This document shows, in pieces, positions 5,353-9,379 of a stretch of 9,379 nt of DNA. The stretch comes from an uncultured archaeon. Lineage in GTDB: Archaea > Nanobdellota > Nanobdellia > Pacearchaeales > GW2011-AR1. Made by a program: the position numbers and the translations under genes. Position 1 is the first letter of the stretch. Each line of letters begins with the position of its first letter. The stretch is from the NCBI GenBank assembly GCA_903873955.1, contig CAIQQL010000122.1, forward strand, positions 1 to 9,379, written 5' to 3'. The notes beneath the pieces were generated by a model. That model saw only the letters and a list, made by a program, of their open reading frames with translations, did not search any database and was not told where the DNA came from.

Positions 5353-5853
5353 TTAAGAAATCTTCCTCGCAATAAAACGTAAAAACGACCTGCTTTCAAA
5401 TGGTTTACGGGGGGCAAACTCCTTAAGAACAAGGATTTTCCAGCCAGAATAGACCTTTTTCAGTTGTCTGGCGGTAAGACAGGAAGTTTTAACCTCCAGG
5501 ATATGGATCCCGCCCTTTCGGGTAATTCTTTGCAGATAGGTTAAGACCGAATTGACCAAAGAGGAAGGAAGAAAATGAATAACGCCGATACATAGGACAA
5601 TGTCAAACCGCTCACGAGTACGGAATTTGCAGATGTCTTCTAAGAGGGTACGTACAGAAACATTGGCTGCTCTTGAACGATTAAACACCTCAAAGACGGA
5701 AGTCTGGGAAATGTCAAGAGCACTGACATCAAAACCCTGCTTTGCAAGGAAGACAGAATCTGCCCCATTACCACAACCCACATCAAGAACTTTGCCTGTC
5801 CGCTTTAAAGAAAGAAGCGTATCCATAACCCGATTATATTCTGATGATTCCAT
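5353..5853 (-). CDS. Class I SAM-dependent methyltransferase (TehB/methyltransferase-11-like)
   Basis: A 166-aa Rossmann-fold methyltransferase using S-adenosylmethionine. Motif I is KVLDVGCGNGADSVFLAKQG (21-40), with the glycine-rich SAM loop. Asp47 in VSALDIS is the acidic residue that holds the ribose hydroxyls. LEDICKF (71-77) corresponds to motif III, and FDIVLCIGVIHFLP (83-96) is motif IV/post-motif, with His-Phe in the manner of small-molecule methyltransferases. GGIHILEV follows at about 113-120. The protein is short: it lacks the usual N-terminal helix before motif I, and its C-terminus is basic (PRKPFESRSFLRFIARK). The substrate is unknown. The TATA box is 42 nt upstream, giving a leader of about 15 nt; no in-frame alternative start lies closer to it. 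Confidence 0.88.
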   Translation of the reverse strand: MESSEYNRVMDTLLSLKRTGKVLDVGCGNGADSVFLAKQGFDVSALDISQTSVFEVFNRSRAANVSVRTLLEDICKFRTRERFDIVLCIGVIHFLPSSLVNSVLTYLQRITRKGGIHILEVKTSCLTARQLKKVYSGWKILVLKEFAPRKPFESRSFLRFIARKIS

Positions 5854-5887
5854 GATAAAAAAGACACGGACATCAATAGATGAAAAG

Positions 5888-5897
5888 GGTTATAACC
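5888..5897 (-). promoter_or_regulatory. TATA box of the methyltransferase gene, inside a 10-bp palindrome
   Basis: GGTTATAACC is perfectly palindromic with TTATAA (5890-5895) at its centre. It lies 42 nt from the ATG at 5853, unlike the 26-29 nt seen elsewhere, so this mRNA should have a leader of about 15 nt. No Shine-Dalgarno is visible in that leader. Confidence 0.45.
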
Positions 5898-5899
5898 TT

Positions 5900-5972
5900 T
5901 ACGGAGATAAAAAAAGAAGAAAGGAACTTCTTTCAAAGTTCCTTAAAAAATAAGAAAAAAAAGAAAAAAATA
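5900..5972 (-). terminator. ftsZ terminator: T-tracts plus 9-bp hairpin
   Basis: After the ftsZ stop the minus strand runs into long T-rich tracts (complement of 5945-5972). A perfect hairpin follows: AAGGAACTT at 5921-5929 pairs with AAGTTCCTT at 5936-5944 around a 6-nt loop. More T-rich sequence follows (5901-5920). Poly-T tracts are the known core signal for archaeal termination; the hairpin may back it up or define the mRNA 3' end. Confidence 0.55.
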
Positions 5973-5984
5973 TAGGATCAGGAT

Positions 5985-7064
5985 TTACCTGAAGACCTCG
6001 ATGCCAAGGTCGGACATTTCAGATTTGATAGCAGCCTCTTCTCGATAAGCTTTCTTACCCAAAACATAAGGAGACTTCACACCAGTCATGATAGTAATAA
6101 CTCTCACTCTGTTTTGAAACTCTTTATTGATTCTGGCTCCGATAATTACTTGTGCATCGCCACTGATATTTTCAGTGACAAGCTCGCCCACACCTGAGAA
6201 TTCCTCAAGCTTAAAGTCTGGGCCGCAAGTAATATGGATAAGAGCACCAGTTGCTCCTTTATAGTCTACATCCAAAAGTGGATGAGTAAGGGCCTGGCGT
6301 ACTGCCTCATCGACTCTAGCAGTCGTGTCTGATTCTCCAACGCCAATAACTGCAACATCGCCGTTCTTCATAATAGCCGAAACATCAGCATAGTCCAAGT
6401 TAATCAATGATGGCAAGGTAATAGTTTCCACAATTCCTTTAATCATTGTACTGACCAGCTCGTTAGCTACTGCAAAGGCCTGCTCCATTGGTAAGTTACC
6501 GGCAATATCAACCAGTCTATTGTTATCAATAACGATAACAGTATCAACTACTTCAGTCAATTCCTGAAGTCCGAATTCAGCTTTGTCATGTCTTGCCTTT
6601 TCACATTCAAAAGGCATAGTGACTACACCGATTACTACAGCTCCCGACTCTTTTGCAAGTTGTGCGACAACAGGTGCTGAACCAGTTCCGGTTCCGCCTC
6701 CCATTCCTGCTAATATGAAGACCATATCAGCTCCGCTTGCTCCCTTTTTGAGTTCAGACAAAGATTCCTTTGCTGCCTCTCTTCCCTTTGCAGGGAATCC
6801 TCCGCATCCAAGACCTCTTGTGAGTTCTTTACCGATAAGAATTTTCTCATCAGCTTTTGTAATGGAAAGGTGAAGGGCATCAGTATTTACTCCGTAGATC
6901 GTTGCACCAGTTATTCCTTTATTGAAAAGCCAAGTTATGGCATTACAACCTGCGCCTCCACAACCAAAAACCTTGATGTTAGCTTTACCAGCTCTGAGTT
7001 CATCAAAATTGATACTGTGTGTTGCAGCGTTCTGTATTGCTTCTTTCGCGAAATCAAGTACCAT
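5985..7064 (-). CDS. ftsZ: Cell division protein FtsZ
   Basis: A 359-aa tubulin-family GTPase that polymerises into the division ring at mid-cell. The GTP-binding half includes IKVFGCGGAGCNAITWL (30-46), the tubulin signature GGGTGTG (122-128), and the NNRL segment (181-184). The T7 synergy loop is NLDYADV (222-228), with the Asp pair that completes the active site of the next subunit. The polymerising C-terminal domain ends VRVITIMTGVK (320-330). Only about 29 residues follow, closing with DLGIEVFR, so the flexible linker of bacterial FtsZ is nearly absent. The tail may be the docking peptide for membrane anchors such as SepF. Archaea often carry FtsZ1 and FtsZ2; I cannot assign this copy. 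The ATG follows an in-frame TGA 27 nt upstream, so no longer start exists. Confidence 0.97.
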   Translation of the reverse strand: MVLDFAKEAIQNAATHSINFDELRAGKANIKVFGCGGAGCNAITWLFNKGITGATIYGVNTDALHLSITKADEKILIGKELTRGLGCGGFPAKGREAAKESLSELKKGASGADMVFILAGMGGGTGTGSAPVVAQLAKESGAVVIGVVTMPFECEKARHDKAEFGLQELTEVVDTVIVIDNNRLVDIAGNLPMEQAFAVANELVSTMIKGIVETITLPSLINLDYADVSAIMKNGDVAVIGVGESDTTARVDEAVRQALTHPLLDVDYKGATGALIHITCGPDFKLEEFSGVGELVTENISGDAQVIIGARINKEFQNRVRVITIMTGVKSPYVLGKKAYREEAAIKSEMSDLGIEVFR

Positions 7065-7080
7065 TTGCGTCTTTTTATTT

Positions 7081-7086
7081 ACCTCC
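7081..7086 (-). promoter_or_regulatory. Shine-Dalgarno in the ftsZ leader, unusually far from the start
   Basis: Minus-strand GGAGGT (in AAAGGAGGTAAAT) is a six-base match to the usual 16S rRNA 3' end, but 16 nt separate it from the ATG at 7064, against a usual 5-10. It is embedded in a five-codon frame ATG-AAA-GGA-GGT-AAA-TAA (7092-7075). Confidence 0.5.
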
Positions 7087-7130
7087 TTTCATCTATATGA
7101 GCATGAGTTTACTAATTTACCTTTTCACTA

Positions 7131-7142
7131 GTATTTATATTT
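7131..7142 (-). promoter_or_regulatory. TATA box of ftsZ
   Basis: Minus-strand AAATATAAATAC. With the usual 25-28 nt spacing transcription would start near 7110-7115, giving a leader of about 45-50 nt, the longest in the window. Confidence 0.5.
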
Positions 7143-7162
7143 GTTTATGCTAAGATAGATAA

Positions 7163-7190
7163 GATTTTTATCAAAGAAATGATAAAAATC
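7163..7190. repeat. 11-bp inverted repeat upstream of the ftsZ promoter
   Basis: GATTTTTATCA (7163-7173) and TGATAAAAATC (7180-7190) are perfect complements around a 6-nt spacer. The centre lies about 40 bp upstream of the ftsZ TATA box. It could bind a dimeric regulator, or form a weak AT-rich hairpin at the end of the DHH transcript. Confidence 0.6.
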
Positions 7191-7224
7191 AGCTTTTTAT
7201 CGTCGGTATAAAATAAAAACTTGA

Positions 7225-7250
7225 CACTTTGTTAAAAAAGCTTGAAAGTG
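7225..7250 (-). terminator. Possible terminator of the DHH gene
   Basis: CACTTT (7225-7230) and AAAGTG (7245-7250) could pair across a 14-nt loop, and the minus strand continues into TTTTTATTTTA. The stem is short and the loop long, so the T-rich run is probably the more important part. Confidence 0.3.
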
Positions 7251-7287
7251 CGGAATCTAAAATAAAAAACAAGAATAAGAGATGAGA

Positions 7288-8319
7288 TTAGAACTTTTTT
7301 ATTTGCTCGATAAACTTATCGGCATCTTGGAGCATGACGTGCCCTCCGGCGGCGGATTTATGGCCTCCGGCACTCGCTCCAACAAATCCCTGGGTGAGCA
7401 CGCGCAAGATATCGGCGGCACTTATTTTTCCATCAAGCCGTCTGGCAGAAAAACGATAGAAATTACCCCTGCGTTCAGCGATAATAAACGTGGTTTCCTT
7501 GTTTCTGGCACAGAGGATGTTCAAAACGAGTTCCTTGATTGGAAACCGTGAATGGAGCTCCCAAAAATACCCTCCCCGAATCTTTGTCTTTTCTTTCTCA
7601 AAAAGCCGAAGGGATTGTGTTATTTCATTGAATACCTCTTGCGAGTACACTTTAAGGGAGTCTACGTCTTCCATATGTTGCCCGATAAGATAATAAGCCT
7701 TGTCGATGTTATCTTTAAAATAGATCAGAAAAAGAGAGAGATTCATCTGAAGATCCCAGATCTTCCCCTTCTTGATCTTCTCAGGGTCGTTTGAGAAAGC
7801 GACCTTGTATCGCTTATAGGTCTCTTTCAGCCAGCGTTCACTGTTAAGATAAAGCCAGTCAGAAAGACAGGCACTAGCGACAATCCAGTCCAGATAAGAG
7901 ATGTCTTGAACCTTAAAAAAAAGATAGTAGCACAAATAAGAAGAGCAGTACCCTTGAGCGTTGAGATATACAGTATGCCGTGAGTTAAGGTCTGCTTTGG
8001 GAGGATGATGGTCAATTATTAAAATATCTGCAAAACGTTCTATTCTTCGAATAACTTCGGGACTTTCAATGGAAAGATCGGTGAAGATGACCCTGGTGAC
8101 CCTATTGCCCCGCAACTCTTCAACAAGGACTTCATTGAGATCGACATAGTCTATGAAACGGATAAAATCGGCATGCAATACTTCATTTGCAACTTTTGCG
8201 CTTGCAATGCCATCAAGGTCATTATGACTGATGAGCGCAATTCTTCCCCTACTGTTGACTTTGCCCATGAAAGCGAAGAAGCCCTTCTCTTTGCCCACGG
8301 TGAAATCGATATGATCCAT
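7288..8319 (-). CDS. DHH/DHHA1-family phosphoesterase (RecJ-like)
   Basis: A 343-aa metal-dependent phosphoesterase of the DHH superfamily, which includes RecJ exonucleases, archaeal GINS-associated nucleases, nanoRNases and cyclic-dinucleotide hydrolases. All metal ligands are visible: motif I SHNDLDGIAS (Asp34, Asp36), motif II FTDLS (Asp81), motif III IIDHHPP (Asp103-His-His), and motif IV SACLSDW (Asp154). A helical linker (160-245) leads to the DHHA1 substrate-binding domain with RFSARRLDGKISAADIL and the signature GGHKSAAGGH (318-327). Both catalytic and binding halves look intact. The size fits the compact archaeal RecJ-like type without RecJ's OB fold. Start at 8319 is supported by a TATA-like box 28 nt upstream; Met18 is the alternative. 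Substrate (ssDNA, RNA or a nucleotide) cannot be read from sequence. Confidence 0.92.
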   Translation of the reverse strand: MDHIDFTVGKEKGFFAFMGKVNSRGRIALISHNDLDGIASAKVANEVLHADFIRFIDYVDLNEVLVEELRGNRVTRVIFTDLSIESPEVIRRIERFADILIIDHHPPKADLNSRHTVYLNAQGYCSSYLCYYLFFKVQDISYLDWIVASACLSDWLYLNSERWLKETYKRYKVAFSNDPEKIKKGKIWDLQMNLSLFLIYFKDNIDKAYYLIGQHMEDVDSLKVYSQEVFNEITQSLRLFEKEKTKIRGGYFWELHSRFPIKELVLNILCARNKETTFIIAERRGNFYRFSARRLDGKISAADILRVLTQGFVGASAGGHKSAAGGHVMLQDADKFIEQIKKF

Positions 8320-8340
8320 ACAAAGATTAAAAAAATTGGG

Positions 8341-8348
8341 TTAATAAA
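8341..8348 (-). promoter_or_regulatory. TATA box of the DHH gene
   Basis: Minus-strand TTTATTAA; TTATTA begins 28 nt before the ATG at 8319. It lies in the 55-bp gap after the metallo-hydrolase stop. Confidence 0.5.
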
Positions 8349-8374
8349 CAATTGTACACTTGCTGAAAGAAAGA

Positions 8375-9043
8375 TTAGAGTTTCTCTAGGATCTCTGCAT
8401 GGATTTTACGTTCAGAACAAAGGGATACAAAGCGCTGCGCATCTTCCAGGGTACCCACAACTCCTGCCCCATAATGCATAGGTATCGCAAGGGTCGGGCT
8501 AAGCAAAGCAGCAACATCCGCCGCCTCTTCTGCATTCATGACAAATTTACCGGAAACCGGAAGCATGACAACAAATTCATTACCCTGTTTCCCATAACCT
8601 GTGAGCTTCTCCATCTCAGGAATCCGATCACTGTCCCCCGCATGATATATGACCAGACCGTCAAATTTGATGACATACCCTAACCAACCCTCTGATTTGC
8701 CATGGAAGACTTTGCCGATGTTATAAGCTGGCACAGTACTGATTTTTATGTTCTTAAAGGCAATCTCATCACCTACCTCTACTATCTGCATCTCGACATC
8801 GTTGATATGGGTGATTTTGCTTTGCGCATCTGCGGGAATAAGAATGATTGTGCCTTTTTTTGAGAGTTTTGCGATGTCTTTGATACTGCAGTGATCATAA
8901 TGGCTATGGGTGATGAGGATTACATCCACAGGGCCCACGTTTTCTGAAACATTGAGAGGATCAACAGCAAGACTGTGTATCCCTTCCCTAATCAAGAAGC
9001 CATCATGGCCCAAATAGTCAATTTTTACTCCTTTTATCTCCAT
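8375..9043 (-). CDS. UPF0173-type metallo-beta-lactamase-fold hydrolase
   Basis: A 222-aa metal-dependent hydrolase of the UPF0173/Lactamase_B_3 type, widespread in archaea and bacteria with no settled substrate. It begins IDYLGHDGFLIREG (8-21), then VDP (27-29), then the zinc motif THSHYDHCS (45-53), the H-x-H-x-D-H box of this fold. VPAYNIG (104-110), then IYHAGDSDRIPEM (132-144) with the second metal-bridging Asp, and IPMHYG (187-192) complete the metal site. KFVMNAEEAADVA is the family's substrate-pocket helix. The length equals the family norm (about 220-230), and no key residue is missing. The start is fixed by a TATA box 28 nt upstream; this small gap also holds the stop of gatA. Confidence 0.92.
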   Translation of the reverse strand: MEIKGVKIDYLGHDGFLIREGIHSLAVDPLNVSENVGPVDVILITHSHYDHCSIKDIAKLSKKGTIILIPADAQSKITHINDVEMQIVEVGDEIAFKNIKISTVPAYNIGKVFHGKSEGWLGYVIKFDGLVIYHAGDSDRIPEMEKLTGYGKQGNEFVVMLPVSGKFVMNAEEAADVAALLSPTLAIPMHYGAGVVGTLEDAQRFVSLCSERKIHAEILEKL

Positions 9044-9061
9044 CTGTAAGAAAAGGATACA

Positions 9062-9075
9062 AACCTTATAAGGTT
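9062..9075 (-). promoter_or_regulatory. Metallo-hydrolase TATA box inside a 14-bp perfect palindrome
   Basis: AACCTTATAAGGTT reads the same on both strands. Its TTATAA core (9066-9071) begins 28 nt before the ATG at 9043, and its edge overlaps the gatA stop codon (9074-9076). Confidence 0.5.
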
Positions 9076-9379
9076 AGTGGTCTTTAGAGAAGAGGGATTC
9101 TGCCATAGATGCCAAACTGAGCATAGTGTTCTCTTCACCCTTACCGCACATAATCTGCAGACCGACAGGGATTGCATCGATTTTTCCGACAGGAAGCGAA
9201 ATCGCGCAAAGTTCAGCAAGGTTTGCAGGGATAGTCAAGGCATCGAAAGCATAAATCTCTTCAGGTTTCATCGATGCAGCATCACCAACCTTCCAAGGCA
9301 GAGAAGGGACAGTGGGGAGGATTACTGCATCATACTCCTCAAAGACCTTTTCAAACTCTTGCTTGATGATTTCTTTGAC
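9074..9379 (-). CDS. gatA: Amidotransferase subunit A (GatA), C-terminal part, cut by the window edge
   Basis: The open frame runs from the right edge to TAA at 9076-9074 and gives the last 101 residues of an amidase-signature enzyme. FEKVFEEYDAVILPTVPSLP matches the GatA segment before the last core strand. YAFDALTIPANLAELCAISLPVG is the highly conserved T-x-P-x-N-L-x-G-L-P-A-x-S-x-P region, and AIPVGLQIM continues as P-V-G-L-Q-I. GatA releases ammonia from Gln in the GatCAB complex, which converts Asp-tRNA(Asn) or Glu-tRNA(Gln) to the amidated form. The catalytic Ser-Ser-Lys residues lie upstream of the window. A general amidase is the alternative, but the PVGLQIM ending favours GatA. No start is visible; ATG 9271 is internal. 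Confidence 0.85.
   Translation of the reverse strand, partial: VKEIIKQEFEKVFEEYDAVILPTVPSLPWKVGDAASMKPEEIYAFDALTIPANLAELCAISLPVGKIDAIPVGLQIMCGKGEENTMLSLASMAESLFSKDH

Noticed and set aside
5600..5953. Plus-strand frame of 117 codons
   Set aside because: Antisense to the methyltransferase, whose SAM motifs are unmistakable; the frame has no recognisable motif.
7221..7226. TTGACA resembling a bacterial -35 box
   Set aside because: Archaeal transcription uses TATA/BRE; no partner -10 or gene at the right distance.
8173..8481. Plus-strand frame of 102 codons spanning the DHH/hydrolase junction
   Set aside because: Antisense to the ends of two well-supported genes and without domain features.
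1..9379. CRISPR array, insertion sequence, attachment site or defence island
   Set aside because: No direct repeat series, terminal inverted repeats with a transposase, integrase, or recognised defence gene was found on either strand.

Overview
The window looks like chromosomal sequence from a DPANN-type archaeon; Woesearchaeota/Pacearchaeota-like is my best guess, at moderate confidence. The archaeal evidence is an RPA-like OB-fold/winged-helix protein, translation factor aIF2-beta, the archaeal family DUF424, a Pno1/Dim2-type KH protein, a tRNA-Asn gene without encoded CCA, and TATA boxes at a fixed distance from start codons. Two genes have a bacterial flavour, mnmA and a DUF4389 membrane protein. 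This mixture is common in DPANN genomes.

Layout. Positions 1-2485 (+) hold a replication/translation block: the C-terminal end of a winged-helix protein (MCM- or RPA-like), the RPA-like gene, aIF2-beta with DUF424, and the Pno1-like KH gene overlapping a DUF4389 membrane protein. tRNA-Asn(GUU) follows at 2560-2632. A divergent pair comes next: a 74-aa tail-anchored protein (-) and a HIT-family protein (+), with starts 85 bp apart. Then come mnmA and a nitroreductase (+). From 5183 to the right edge everything reads on the minus strand: a 42-aa very basic small protein, a SAM methyltransferase, ftsZ, a DHH/DHHA1 phosphoesterase, a UPF0173-type metallo-hydrolase, and the 3' end of gatA, which runs off the window.

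Expression. Ten protein-coding genes have a TATA box whose TTATAA-like core begins 26-29 nt upstream of the start codon. This predicts leaderless mRNAs with transcription starting at or next to the A of the ATG. The spacing is regular enough to help choose starts: it favours ATG 3446 over GTG 3440 in mnmA, and it supports the 42-aa gene. Only aIF2-beta/DUF424 and Pno1/DUF4389 look co-transcribed. ftsZ is the clear exception, with a leader of about 45-50 nt, a GGAGGT Shine-Dalgarno and an 11-bp inverted repeat upstream. The methyltransferase has a short leader of about 15 nt.

Functionally this is mostly housekeeping: replication, translation initiation, ribosome assembly, tRNA modification and amidation, and cell division. 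I see no defence system, CRISPR array, transposon or phage module. The items worth a second look are the small basic gene, the tail-anchored protein, bacterial-type MnmA in an archaeal setting, the Gln-for-His change in the HIT motif, and the ftsZ control region. No gene-free stretch exceeds 300 bases; the longest is 7065-7287.
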